A stretch of DNA of 64,000 nt from the NCBI GenBank assembly GCA_964058805.1, contig CAXKVV010000004.1, positions 186,001 through 250,000 of the forward strand, in the 5' to 3' direction. Both the position numbers and the translations under genes were made by a program. Position 1 is the first letter of the stretch. Every line of letters starts with the position of its first letter. This stretch comes from Schoenoplectus triqueter. Taxonomy: Eukaryota > Streptophyta > Magnoliopsida > Poales > Cyperaceae. The notes under the pieces are model-generated. The model saw nothing but the letters and a program-made list of their open reading frames with translations. It was not told where the DNA came from and searched no databases. Shown here piece by piece: positions 37,070 through 49,690 of the stretch.

Positions 37070-37340
37070 AGGGTGTGCTCCCGACTCAAAGACGGAGGGT
37101 TATAGGGGGTGAACGAAAAAGAATGTGAAGTTTGACCATTTTTAATCTTGCTCCCAAGCGGATATCGGAGAAGGTGAGACGGATGACGGAGGGTTAACAA
37201 GAAAAATAGTGTATTGCTTTTTAATAAATTTGTTCATTCCGGATTTGGAGGAGGAAAAAATTTAAACCTCCATTGATTTTTGTTTTGTTCTATATCATTT
37301 TTCCGCTTCATCTCAGTTCGGGAACATAGCGTAAAACCCA
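37070..37340. mobile_element. Probable hAT-like MITE in the MES promoter
   Basis: Immediately after the Tourist element, GGTGTGCTCCCGACTC at the left and CAGTTCGGGAACATAGC at the right are imperfect inverted repeats of the kind found on small hAT-like elements. No duplication could be fixed. Confidence 0.4.
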
Positions 37341-37404
37341 ATCGACAGTAAAAAAAAAAAAAAACAGCAACAAATTCTCATACATGCCACAAAACATTAT
37401 CTGG

Positions 37405-37433
37405 TATATAGCAGATTTTTCCTCATTATAAAC
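37405..37433 (+). promoter_or_regulatory. Candidate TATA elements of the second MES gene
   Basis: GGTATATAGC at 37403-37412 and CATTATAAACAAG at 37425-37436 lie 38-66 bp before the ATG. The first gives a more normal leader length. Confidence 0.35.
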
Positions 37434-37470
37434 AAGAAAATTTAGTCACTCACGCTAGCAATTAGCGTAG

Positions 37471-39708
37471 ATGGCCTCTCTCCGTCTCAATTACCTTCGC
37501 TCTCCTCCGCTCTATCCCAAGCCGAATAATCTTCTCCCCTCTAAAACCAACGCCAAGCCATTACTGAACTTGAGCCGCAAAATAGCACCATGCGGCACCA
37601 ATCAAGAGCAGTCAACTTCAAGCTCGCGCCACTTTGTACTGGTACATGGCATGTGCCATGGCGGTTGGGTCTGGTACAAGCTGGCGACGCTGCTCAACGA
37701 GGCCGGGTATCGTGTCACGGCCCCTGATTTGGCGGCGTGTGGGCTCCACCCGAAAAGGCTGGAAGAAGTGCACACGTTTGGGGAGTATTGTGAGCCGTTG
37801 ATGGAGGTCATGGAGGCTGTCCCAGCCAATGAGAGAGTGGTGCTTGTGGGGCACAGCTATGGAGGCATCCCGGTTTCGCTTGCCATGGAAATGTTTCCTA
37901 AGAAGGTTGCGGTTGCAGTGTTTGTGAGCGCGTCTATGCCGAGCAGCACTAATTCACTGGCTGCCATCACAAAAGAGGTATTAGAATTTGGCAATTATGA
38001 GGATTTTAGCTGCTGTATCCTTTTCGAATTTTTTTTTTCTTTTTTACTAGTATTGCACATAATTTATCATGCTGTGCTCACAGGTGTGTTATGCTTGATC
38101 CTCCTTTTGTTTCCAAAAATAAAATGGAAACTTCAGGAGGGTTTAGAAATTTGAAACTTTATGCATTCTGATTTAATTTATTTATTTTAGTTATTATTTG
38201 GGTTTTGAACTCAGGCACTCAAATGGTGATTTATAGGTTGCTCAATACAAGGGGAAAAAGCATTATATAGGAAGGAAAAAAAAACTGTAGTTAAAAGACA
38301 AACAGCTGATTATAATTGCCCGTTACAGATTTCTCGTATCCTTCCTCTATTTAATCAAGTCTGATTATTCCTTTGTACTCCATACCATTTCAAATCTATG
38401 ATTACCTGTGTGGTTAGGATGTTTAATAGTCCCCTAGTCACTACTATGTTTGACAGATGCGTAAAATTTACTACAACGAATAAACAATGACATGCAAAAT
38501 GAAATTCCTGCGTCATATACTCATATTTACAAATGTCGCTCCTTTCCAACATAATAATGTATGTTTTTCTAATGATATGATATTATTCTTATAATTATCT
38601 TCTTTCTTCTGCTTTTTAAGAACTTCTTATGCATTATGTTTCTTTTATGGATGATAGTTTTCCAAGGAAGGTCGTAGAAAAGACATGATGGATTCAAAAG
38701 CAGTTTATGGTGGAGAAGGTGCTAATATCGCACTTAGGTCCTTCACATTTGGACCAAAACACTTGCGGGCTGTTCACTATCATTTATGTGCACCTGAGGT
38801 ACATTGTACTGGTTTTAGGCTCAGACCCAATTTTAAACTACCAAAGCTTAAACACTGTATATGAGAGAAAAAAAGAAAAGAAAACAAGAATCAAAACAAG
38901 GGCATTTAAATGAAGTGGAATGAAAAACCACACTTCGAAGTGAAATATAATGTAAAAGTTATCCTGTTACAATATGCAGGAATAAATGGCAATGGTCAGG
39001 TTTTTGTTTAGTCTCATGAGAAGGGTTCAAGCATTCTATTATTTTAATGGTTTACCCCAAGCATGCTCACCAGAAGGGCAATGGTCAGGTTTTCGTGTCT
39101 TAGTGTTGAGAGAGTAGTATTTTAATGGTTTACTGGACAGATACTTCTTTATTTTTTAAGTGTTGTATGCAGTATATTTCATCATCTGCTCGGTGAATTA
39201 CGATGCAATAACTCCCTCATTAGGGTTTTTTATTAATTTGATGGTATTTAATACCATAGTTAGTTTAGTCCTGTGTTTTTGAGTAAGCATTGAAAGTCAC
39301 TTTAGTAATTCTCACTTTCTCAGTTCTTATTGAAGCCTTGAAGGTAATGCCATGTGCTCAATCAATGAAGATGACTTTATTTTTTTCGTAATTCTTAGCA
39401 CTGCCTCACTTCATCACTGACAGGATGTCAAATTGGCTACAATGTTGCTGAGACCTGGAAAGCCATTTTTTGACTCAAGTGTTACAAGAGATGACTTTGT
39501 AACAGCAGAACGCCATGGCTCAGTGAGCCGGGTCTATGTTGTTTGCAATCAAGATCGGTCTATTTCACGAGAGAACCAGATCTGGTTGGCTGAGATGAGT
39601 CCTGGAACCGAACAGCTCGAGTTGGATGGTTCAGATCATATGCCCATGCTTTCTATGCCGAAAGAGCTTTTCAGCCTCTTTGTTGATATCTCGGATAGGT
39701 ATCAGTGA
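37471..39708 (+). CDS. MES-like: Methylesterase with chloroplast-transit-like N-terminus, three exons
   Basis: Exons 37471-37977, 38658-38798 and 39424-39708, all phase 0, give 310 residues. The first 50 or so residues are rich in Ser, Pro, Lys and Asn with few acids, as in plastid transit peptides and as in the MES11-15 group of Arabidopsis. The hydrolase begins at HFVLVHGMCHGGWVWYKLAT. The triad is visible as GHSYGG (Ser), VCNQDRSI (Asp) and GSDHMPM (His). Exon 2 carries GANIALRSFTFGPKHLRAVH, the family's variable cap. Substrate is unknown: methyl esters of jasmonate, IAA or a specialised metabolite are all possible. Exon borders match those of the MES gene at 8061-11965, showing common descent. 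Its proximal promoter consists largely of two MITEs. Confidence 0.9.
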
Positions 39709-40352
39709 GCAAGCGTTCCCAAATTTGTGTGGTGATATATTTTTGAAATTTGCATTGCAGAAACAAGATATTATCGATTGCTGTTAGTGGCTGCGTTATA
39801 TAAATGTAAAGTTCTCAAAAAAGATATATCCTAAAGAATTTTGCTTTAGACTTTGATATTTTTTTGTTTGCAATTGGTAAATCAAAGACAAATAATATGA
39901 AACCAATATATTGAAGAGGCTGGTGTTCTGTAAACGTCTTAAATAGTGAGAACATCAGAAGTCGTTTTAATCTTTTTTGTTTTTTTGATATTTTGATTTT
40001 TGCTTAATACCAAAGCAAATTGGTCGATTATAAATGCAATGTGTTACAAATAAAACATTTTCAGGTAACTGATATACCCAAAAAAAATTGGAGTTACTAC
40101 TGACATATATATAAAATGTTGGTGTTACATGCACAATCACATAAAAAGAAGGAATAGTCAGCCACACGGTTTTTCCAAATAAGATCGATAGACAATTTCT
40201 GAGAAGTGATTTCAAAGTAGTAATGCAACTCAAGTTCAAAATAAAGATGGGTAAAAGCAGTTCACTGACAACAAATAATCACACAAAGTACGCTTATTCA
40301 AACCATATATTTCACTCGAAATACCACTCACGTATGAAAAAGGAAGCATGCA
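39709..40352. other. Intergenic between the MES gene and the P450 pseudogene
   Basis: 3' flank of the MES gene, AT-rich. No coding frame or sharp repeat border seen. Confidence 0.5.
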
Positions 40353-40970
40353 ACTAATCTGAGAGGATAACCTGCTTGACAACAAGTTGGAAGGCTGTTC
40401 TTCCTGTGCACAGCAAATCCTAGCGCATCACTCCTATAAAACTGGTCGCTTGTCATTCCACTTTGCAATTCCCATTCAAACTGATGCACTAAATTTGCCA
40501 GAGCCAACTCAGCTGTAGCAGTAGCAAACAGCAGACCAGGACAAATCCTCCTTCCCGCACCGAATGGGATGAATTGGAAGTCATTTCCTTTGTAATCCAC
40601 TTGGCTTCTGATAAATCTCTCCGGCTTGAACTTCTCTGGTGCCTCCCATGATCTTGGGTCCCTCTGAATTGGCCAACAGTTTATTAAAACTTCAGTTCCT
40701 TTGGGAATTGTAAACCCCTCTATTTCACATTCTTCCATTGATAGACTTGGGACAAGCAATGGGGCGGGAGGGTGCGATCTCAGAATTTCTTTGATCACAG
40801 CTTTTAGGTACTCCATTTTCGTTATCTTCAGTTTTGATCATGTTGTTAGGCTTTACAATTCCTCTCATCTCATCTTGTAGCTTTTTCATGGTATCAGGGT
40901 TTTTGATGAGCTCTGCCATGGCCCAATCTAACGTAATGTACGTTGTATCAACACCAGCAGCAAATGTATC
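40353..40970 (-). pseudogene. Cytochrome P450 (CYP71-type) pseudogene, C-terminal exon only
   Basis: Minus-strand exon starting after acceptor CATGTCAG at 40971. It shows the I-helix FAAGVDTTYITLDWAM, the K-helix ExxR as KEILR, the PERF motif and the haem loop FGAGRRICPG, closely parallel to exon 2 of the intact gene at 45505-47301. Compared with that gene, a 2-base loss near 40822 shifts the frame between the I- and K-helices, and a second shift near 40390 changes the C-terminus. The N-terminal exon (membrane anchor to F-G region) was not found in the next 4 kb. Confidence 0.85.
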
Positions 40971-41004
40971 CTGACATGTTAATAATATTTTTATGGAGGT
41001 AAAC

Positions 41005-41115
41005 AAGTGTGCACTATATTTTTAATTATAAAAAAAGCACTCACAGAAGTTTGAATTCCTGTCTTTTAGAAAACAACCTACATGTTTAAGCACTAGGCCA
41101 ACTCACGTGCTTCAG
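41005..41115 (-). repeat. Possible degraded SINE
   Basis: On the minus strand, AGTTGGCCTAGTGCTTAA resembles the tRNA-type A box and about 40 bp later GGAATTCAAACTT resembles a B box, followed by a T-rich/A-rich tail. This arrangement is typical of plant tRNA-derived SINEs. It is short and diverged. Confidence 0.4.
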
Positions 41116-41489
41116 ATTGATAATAATTAGAAGTAAATAATTAAAATACGAACATACTAGGTAATATTGCATAGGTAAATTAAATAGAAAATTTGTTAAA
41201 TTGTCCATTGTGCACATCCGACCAATCTAATCAGCAGGTCCATGTCTACTTAGACGTCCAGTTCTATAAACTTCTGCATGTTTCAGAATTTCTTTTTGAA
41301 TACGGCTTAATGAAACATTCTTAATTTAAAACATATTAGAAATGGATTTTTTAAATAGACATATATTGCGCGTCAACAAAAGAATTATCTTATTATAAAA
41401 GTTCACAGCAATATGCCCTGACTCTGATTTGTGAAAACACAGGGAGCATTTACTGATCATTGGATACTTGTACAGCATAGGATGGAAAC

Positions 41490-42010
41490 AGGTAGGGGTG
41501 ACGATCAGGTGTATCGAGTCGGATTAAAGTTTGGACGAGTCGGGTCGGTCAGGCGGATTTACGTAGGTCTGGGGGGGGTCAACTGACCTCCATGAATTTT
41601 GAAAAATAGTGTTTTTAGGTTATGATTTTGTGAATCTGACCTCTCTGAAATTAATTTCTAACCCCCTCTGAATTGTTTAATTAATTTTTATTGAGAAAAA
41701 ATATTTAGTACCATAAACAATAAAAACAATTATGTAAAAGTTCTAAAATATGAAGTCCGTAAAGAAAATTTTTCTTCATAGCATAATTATTTATTATTTT
41801 TAATATACAAAAAGATATTATTTTGATAATCTTTTATTAGATAAAAATATAAGTTAAATTATTATTTTTTTTATTTAGTACTCAATTAGTTAATGAGTTT
41901 GAACCAGATAAATTATTGACACCTTAATCAAAATTCTACATCTGTCCCTCAGGTCGGTTAGTTTGATCTTTTAGAAGAAATTAAATCAGGTAGGGTGGGT
42001 CGGGTTATGT
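41490..42010. mobile_element. hAT-like G-rich element interrupted by a TGACCCC-type repeat
   Basis: GTCGGGTCGGTCAGG at 41538-41556 and GTCGGTTAG...GGTGGGTCGGG at 41953-42006 are halves of one G-rich repeat. Between them, 41559-41952, sits a long copy of the dispersed repeat (GGGGGGGTCAACTGACC at the left, ATTCTACATCTGTCCC at the right). The nesting gives the relative age: G-rich element first. Confidence 0.45.
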
Positions 42011-45000
42011 TAATTTATATATTGAATATTTTTCTAATCTTTAATTGATTTCGATTGAATTACATGTTATTTAATCTTGAATTAATCGGTTGAGTCAGAA
42101 TTCTAATCAAATCAATTTGATTTTCTTAAAAAATCAAATCGAATCACATTAGATAAATTTTTCCACCACCGAGGACGGAGAGGGAATAAAGGGTGCGTAT
42201 TCCCGCGAATGGAACTTTTTCACTCAGTTTTCTGACCTCACGATAGAATTTCAACATTCGCATGTTTTGAGATGACAAAACAATATCTCATCAGTAGCGG
42301 TGCATTAAACGAACCAGGACTCATAATTAATACCAGAAAAAAATCATCATCGAAATTAGCACATGAAAAAACTTATATAATAAATATAATAATTATTTCA
42401 AACAGATTTGTACACAAGTTCAAAATATTAAAAAGAATATTCTGTCAAAATTAATAAAATAATTGCTAGATAATGACAATGTTATTATTAAATACAATTT
42501 AATTTTGAGATTTATATTATTTAATTAGTGAAAGTACTAATAAAACTTTTATTTTTCTTGATAAAATGATATAAGTTTGAATATTATTTCTAAAATAATA
42601 ACATTATTTATTATATAAACAAAATATATTTAAATAACTAAGTATAAAAATAATAATTTTTACTCTTTTCTTAATTGATTTGAGTATCTTGTTAAATACA
42701 CCAAAAACTTTCAACTTTGTAATTATGAGACCCACACCATTGTAATTATCGTTTGGTTTTAAAGACCATCAATATTTTTTACAATTTACAACGGTTATAA
42801 TTTAAAAGTCTTTAATGGAGTATCAAACAATAATAAAATTATATAAAATTTGAATCACTATCAATCTATAAGTAAAAAAATATATATCTATAAAGTTTTT
42901 TTATTTTTTTTACATTTATTCTAAAGTTTATTATCAAAATTGTCAAAATAATCAGTTTTCAAGTGATCCCAACTTTTATTTAGACCCTCTTTTGATATAC
43001 CTGTTATGACGCTAGAAATTAAAAATAAGTGAATTAACACAGCCTTGCCTTTAGAAAATGTTGGAGAGATGATAGGCTAGAGAAATCCTCAACCGAACTT
43101 GATTGGTTTAAATCAAGCTCGGCCTCTAAGTACATGTGCCGTTAATTGATGCAATGAAACTGCCTACGGGCTTCAAGCAAAAAAAAAAAAAAAGGATTGG
43201 TTGTTTACAAATTTCTTAGTTTTGCTTTTCTAGTTTATTCTTATTTTGTTTGTACCCTTTGCTGCTGCTGGTCTTGGGTCTTAATTTTATTTGAAATTTT
43301 GTTATTTCTTTTGTGATCCACTAGCATCGATAAGAAAATTTTGAGCAACTCAACTAATTTGGAAGAGAGGGATTCAACATGGATTGAAAAATCGGCTGAT
43401 CCCGAATTAAATCGGCCGAGTTAGATCGGAATCAGTGAGGGATGAGTTGATTTTTCAATGTGATTTTTCTTTCTAAAATCAGAGGAATCAGGCATAAATT
43501 GTGGAATCGGCTGAATTTCCACTGAAATTGGTGAATTGCTACAGAACCGACCGATTTTGTGAAGAGATATCCAATTTCGCCATTTATTTTGATAGAGATG
43601 TCCGATTTTTGCTTTCCACTCGATAGAAGAAGAAAGGGAGCAACCAGTTGGCACCTTGAAGGAGAAAATTCTGACACTAGGACCGCAATTGAATTGATCC
43701 GGCTCAAAGGAGAAATTAGTTTCATACCGCCGCAAAACTTTTAAATATTGTTTATTTAACAAAATATCACTCTAAATTTTTAACTTTCTTCAATATTATT
43801 TTAAAACTATTAAAAAAGAATGATGGATGTCACACATTTTAGAAACTCTTTTACATCTCAAATAACATATTAAAACTCTATTTATAGGCTAAGACAACAG
43901 AATTATCTAGAAAATTCGTATTAAAAACGGAATACTAAACAATAGCTATTTCAGCTGACCCATGTCTACTAAAATAGTCATAACTCTCCGTAGAAAATTT
44001 CAAATGACTTGGAATTTGAACCATTTGAAACTAGACTTCAAGAGTTCCAATTCATAGGTCATATAACCAAAACGGACATTATTTATTCTTTCATATCCCC
44101 TCATCAATCAGCCTAAAAATTCTATAACTGCTAAATTCTAAAAGTCTCCTTTATTTTCCACTAGACTTAATATTATTAATGATAATTAAGTTTATATTTC
44201 AATAAAAATATATTTATTTAGTTATTTGCCATCAATACTTAATTTTTATATATCTCTAATTAAAAAAATAAATTTTAACTGTATTTAAAAAATATATTTT
44301 ATAATTTCTAAAATACTCTCCTCTCATCTCGCACATCTCTTCCTCCATGTTTCCTCCCCTGTCTAACCTCATCAGCGGATAATAATCAAACGATCCAAAT
44401 TCAACCCTTCTTCAGTATGATATCAGACCCACCAACGAGCTCGTCCACTAGAATACATGTGCGTAAGGTTCAGAGGTGTGCTTGTAAACCCTCTAACTGA
44501 AATTTATGACAGTATGTCATTGTCTAAGGCCTGTGGTATTGTTTGGTGACATATGTCTCATCTTTCTGCTGCTCTGGTGATTGAAAGCAGGTTTAACTCT
44601 TACCTGGTTGTGGATTTTGGGTGTGCCTATAAGATGTTTGATGAAATTCTGGAAAGAGTATTTTATGGTCTTTTTGTCTGTTTAGCTGGTACCTCTACCA
44701 AGGCCGTCTTTTATTTAACATTATCTCTTATAAAAAAACAGGTACATGACCTTAATTTGAAGCCATGAGCAGGTTAAAAATGTTTTATTTATCTTACAAG
44801 TCAGAAAATTTCATCTCATATAATAGTTTATTTGACCTTTTTTTTTTGGAAATATGTACTGTTAATTAGAACTCCTTTCAGGATTGATTTAAATAATGTT
44901 TTCACTTCCAAAAGTTATCCAAGAATTTCGTTCCTACGATAATGCAATCAGTTCTCACATATGAGCCCAAGGATTTATTAATCTAGAGACTAGAGTAGAC

Positions 45001-45504
45001 CATGCACATCCCAGTTTTTCCCCGTGATCTCCGTATTTGTGATTCTCACAAATCAAATTTTAAGGTTCTGGGACCAAACTAATTTTGCATTAATTTACTT
45101 TGCAGTGAAATTAAAAAAAATGTTTTCTTTAGTCCCAGAAGGACAAGGTTTACATGCCTATTATAGATGATGCAATTCAGTGTAAATATGCAGATAAATG
45201 AAATAAATGACATTAACACATTCAAATTGTTGCTTCATCACTCAAATGTTCTTGCTCTATTTGTCAGCAGTGAGATTCATGTTTTATCTGATCCTACGAG
45301 GTAATAGCTCTTTGAATTTGATAGGTAGGGATTAGATACCTCAGAGAATATTGTGCAGTCATAATGAAGGAACATGCTGGTAGTAATAGTGCCTATATTT
45401 TCAATAACTGTAACAACAAACCAACGTGTCTTCTTATCAAATATTACTTCACATAAAGCTGCCTTTTCATTCCACTATAATAAAGCAAGAAAAATATTTA
45501 CTAA
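42011..45504. other. Gene-free stretch between the P450 loci
   Basis: AT-rich. It holds an A-run at 43178-43192, a block at 43385-43560 with repeated ATCGGCYGA motifs, and a short exon-like stretch near 44550-44760 whose identity I cannot support. No P450 N-terminal exon was found. Confidence 0.45.
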
Positions 45505-47301
45505 TCAACAGGTTTCTACATTTTTAACAACAAGCCGAAGGTCATCCTTCCTATGAACAGAGAATCCCGGTGAATCATCCATGTTGAACTCCTCCCTTGT
45601 CATTCCAATTGGCAAATCCCAATCAAAGCAATTTACCAGATTTGCTAATGCAAGCTCTGCGGTGGCAGTGGCAAACAATATACCAGGACAAATTCTGCGT
45701 CCAGCTCCAAATGGAGTGAGCTGGAAGTCATTGCCCTTGAAGTCCACTTGACTGTCAATGAATCTTTCTGGGATGAACTCCTCTGGTACCTCCCACGATT
45801 TGGCCTCCCTCCCGATGGCCCATGCATTGATAAGCACTTTTGTTTCTTTGGGAATTGTAAAACCATCTATTTCGCATTCTTCCATTGATTCCCTCGGAAG
45901 CAGTAATGGGACAGGGGGATGTAGTCGTAGAGTCTCTTTGATTACTGCCTTTAGGTAGCTCATTTTGTTTAAATCTTCTGACCTAACCATGACATTCATT
46001 TTTACCGTCTCCCTGACCTCTTCTTGTAGTTTCTTCATGGGCTTAGGATTTTTTATAAGCTCGGACATTGCCCAATCTATGGTGATGTATGTAGTGTCAA
46101 TTCCAGCAGCAAATGCATCCTGAATAATTTGATGAAAAAACATATACAATTATAAACTTAACGTCCTTGACAGAATTTCATACTTAAATAATTTTTCCCT
46201 ACTTGAGATGTTCATCCTTTTAGCAATTTTCATATCTGTAGCATTTTCTTCATATACTAATAAAATTGTAATACAGTAATAATATACAAGTTATGTTTGC
46301 AGTTTTATAGCACACATCCCCCCAACCACCACCACCATCAACACAAAACGAAAAAAAAAAATGTGTGAAGGGAAATAGCTTACCACTAGTAGCCCCTTCA
46401 CCTGATCCATGGTGAGATCAAAGTTGTTATCCGGATCATTCTTCAAAGAAAGTAGAATATCAACAAAATTATCTTGTTCCTCCTCATTCTCTTCGCTTTG
46501 AACATGAGATTGAATTACTTCGTCCAATAACAAGTCCCATTTTCTTTTATTTCTACTAGCCCTCTTGCTCAATCCTATAAACCCTTCTAACCATGTCAAA
46601 GATGGAAACAAATCGCCAATACTAAACCGTCCAATTAAACTAAAGTTCTCCTCAACCACCTCTCGCATTATGGCATACCTTTGTTCTTCCATAATAAATT
46701 TACCAGAAACAACCCTACATATTACATCAATCATGAATGAGAAGAGAAGCTTGCTTAGTTCTATAGGTTCACTACTGGATAAGGATGCATGCTTGCTAAT
46801 CCTCGCAATCAAATTACCAACCTCCTCCTCTCTAATTGTCTTATAGGAGTTAAGTTTTTTAGCACTAATTAAGTGGATTGTAAAGATCTTTTTCAATTGC
46901 CTCCAATCCTCGCCGTATGGTTCAAAGGCCATATCCCCATAACGAAGGATGTCCACGACAACAGAGGAAGGTCGAGTGGCAAAGATGAGGTCATGGGTCC
47001 GCATGATGCTACGTGCCATATCAGATGACGAAACAATAAGCCATGGCACTTCACCAAAATGAATTAGCATGAGTGGCCCATATTTCAGAGAGAGTGAATA
47101 GAGAGACCGATGATATATTGAGTTTATTTGGTGGATATTTCCTATGAAAGGAAGCTTTGGGGGAGAAGGTATCAAATTTTCAGGTCTTCTTGAGAGGGTT
47201 CTTCTCTTTACGCTCATGTATAGTACGATGATGGATAACACGAAGATACATAGTGACCAACTCTCCATTGAAGTAAAGATCGTCTCTTGAAGAGGCACCA
47301 T
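45505..47301 (-). CDS. Cytochrome P450, CYP71 clan, two exons
   Basis: Exon 1 is 47301-46384 and exon 2 is 46119-45505, phase 0, giving 510 residues from the first ATG or 499 from the ATG at 47268 (MESWSL), which puts the membrane anchor in its usual place and may be the better start. Seen in order: N-terminal hydrophobic anchor, proline hinge PSPPKLPFIGN, C-helix EDWRQLKKIF, I-helix AGIDTTYITIDW, K-helix KETLR, PERF and the haem loop FGAGRRICPG with the cysteine ligand. All key parts are intact. A-type plant P450s of this clan sit on the ER and hydroxylate specialised metabolites with electrons from P450 reductase. The single intron just before the I-helix is the family norm. The substrate cannot be read from sequence. 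Confidence 0.92.
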
Positions 47302-47345
47302 TTTTTGTTATGTATAGTCTTTTCTTTTCTCCCAAAATGATGGTG

Positions 47346-47355
47346 TATTTAAATA
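47346..47355 (-). promoter_or_regulatory. Candidate TATA box of the P450 gene
   Basis: TATTTAAATA lies about 45 bp upstream of the ATG at 47301 and about 80 bp upstream of the ATG at 47268. The spacing favours the downstream start codon. Confidence 0.4.
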
Positions 47356-47489
47356 AAGTGTATTGTATTTGAGTATTTATTTATAGTATAAAGAGGACGA
47401 CGACAACCTTATCAAAAATGGTTTTTCCCTGTTAACGACGTCCAGTAATTTTCCTTGCTCTTATAGAAATTCCTTATAATTTGTGTTGC

Positions 47490-47584
47490 CTTCTTAGATA
47501 AAGTGTGTTTGGATCGTGTACGAGTTCTCCTGTCTCCATTTATGACGATTCTCAATAAAAGGTTTTGAGCCATCCAAACACACT
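47490..47584. mobile_element. Very short hAT-like MITE upstream of the P450 gene
   Basis: AGTGTGTTTGGAT and ATCCAAACACACT are inverted repeats about 95 bp apart. Just beyond, a small tandem copy repeats ATCCAAACACACTGAAATAA. The ends are like those of the element at 27964-28299. Confidence 0.55.
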
Positions 47585-47609
47585 GAAATAATTATCCAAA
47601 CACACTGAA

Positions 47610-49690
47610 ATAATTTGTGCTCAGCAGAAACATTATTTATATCTTTTTAGAATATAATATGTAGCATATTTATTTTTCTCAAAAAAAAATAGCACTTAAA
47701 AAAGCACTGGCAGCCCATGTTAGCATATTAATCGAGAGGATTCTAACGTCATAAGTTTTGTATGTTATAAAATGTTATCAACTCACTTTTTAATTTATAT
47801 TTCAAAATTTTAAATTCAAACCGTTGATCTTATTAATTTTTATGATAGATGTATGCTCTTAAAATTTTATAATTTTTAAATTTCATTTGATATTAGATCA
47901 AATGAGAACAAAATGAATGAATCTAGTTAATTATGATTGATTAATTTTTATGCATTCATTTTGTTATCAAATATGACATTAGAACTCTCCTCAATAATCA
48001 AATCCATTGTTTTGCAAGGATTTGATCATATAGTTATGACGTCACTTTAGTTCTGTGAAATATTAGTTTTAGATGAATTAAGAGATTATAACCTTAATTT
48101 ACTTCATTAAATTTACCACACATGAATAAATGTATTGACTTCATCAGAAGTTTTCTTCTAGTCTACAACAATGTCAAAAACTAAACGAATACAATCTAAA
48201 ATAAATAAAATATGTCATTTGCTGTCAAAAAAATATTATTACCATATTAAATATTTATATTAAGTGTACGAACTTGACACACACAGAGATTCTCGCCGTG
48301 ATGAGTGATTGAGAGAGCATTCAAAATCACAAAAGTACGTAGTGGCACATAGCTGAACGTCCATATCTACTTTAATTTCTCCAATGCAGATTTCTCCGTT
48401 TTTTTAAATAGATTTTTTTTTAAAATAATCTAAATATTTTAGTATGATTAATAATTTTTTTTCCATCCACTGACATGGTCTCAAAAAAATTCAGGTCAGC
48501 CCCTGACTCGAATTTTCCCGACTAGCCCGATCCCATTTTTTCTGACCTCCACAGTGCAAAATCACATTGAAATTTTTTTGTGTTCAATTATATCAAAATA
48601 TTGATTCTGACATTGACACGATTTTTATTGTATTAGAGTTTTACTACTTCAGCTTTTAGAGTTGATTCGGAGCTTCATTTTAATTTCTTATATTCTCCTT
48701 GATCTCTGCTACCGAGATGTGGGACCCACCTATCAGATAAAATGATCAGATGAATGACAACTCAAGAAATCTCTCTTGAATTTCTTGAGAGTCATCCACT
48801 CGAATGGGTAGAGGGCAGTGGGGTATTTATACCCTTGACATTTCCTGGAATTTCTTTGTGGAACTAATGGACTTGCTTCGGAGTTCAACAGTGACTTTTC
48901 CTGACTGGTGACCTCCTTTTTATCCCTTCTGTCTTATCCTCTTTTTTTGCTTTATTATTGATTATTATTTCCAATTTTGCATTGTTTAGACTTTCATGCT
49001 ATGCTCTTGAAATATTTCAAAGATAAACATATATATTAATTAATTTCTCTATTTTTAATTAATTAATAAGGATAATAATAATATATATTATATATAATAT
49101 ATATTAATTAATTTCTCTTTTTATTTTTATTTTAGTTTTTATTTTTTTTCAATCTGTTGTAATTGTAAATGGAATCAGAATTAAATAAAATGGATTATTG
49201 ACTTGTATTTGTACTTGTGAGTTATTTATTTTTCTGATTTTCTGATATTTACCGACTTGCACCGTCGAATACTGTGAATCAAAAACTTAACGCAAAAATA
49301 TGATAAAAATAATAAATAATTAAAAGATAGTTTTATAATCATAACTCGAATAGAATAAAAAGGGGATTAAAACGGTAAAAATATTAAAATTAGTGCTTAA
49401 TTAAAATAACGAATCCCGAACGGAAAGTGAGAAATGATGTACAAGTGATTAAATAACAAACACAATAGAATAAATAAAAAAGTGATTAAATGACAAACAC
49501 AATAAAATTAATAAAAAGGTGATAAATAATATTTTGACACCCTATAAATATAGCAGAAATGCTGTCGAATTTTTAAGAAAAAAAGACGCTAAAATCCGAA
49601 TGGATGTTAATTGAAACTCTGTTTATGAGTTAAATATAAATTATAAAATAAATTACATTAAAAACTAACAAACAATTTATTTAAATTAGT
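47610..49690. other. Gene-free stretch
   Basis: AT-rich. The part at 48700-48920 (GTGGGACCCACC, GGGTATTTATACCC) looks promoter-like in the manner of an LTR, but no borders could be found. Confidence 0.35.

Noticed and set aside
43421..43762. 113-codon minus-strand frame with two overlapping competitors
   Set aside because: It lies over repeated ATCGGCYGA motifs, has no recognisable domain, and is open in three frames, as repeats often are.
44460..44770. Exon-like stretch reading CAYKMFDEILERVFY, faintly like a pentatricopeptide repeat
   Set aside because: Only one weak motif, no second repeat and no flanking exon; too little to call.
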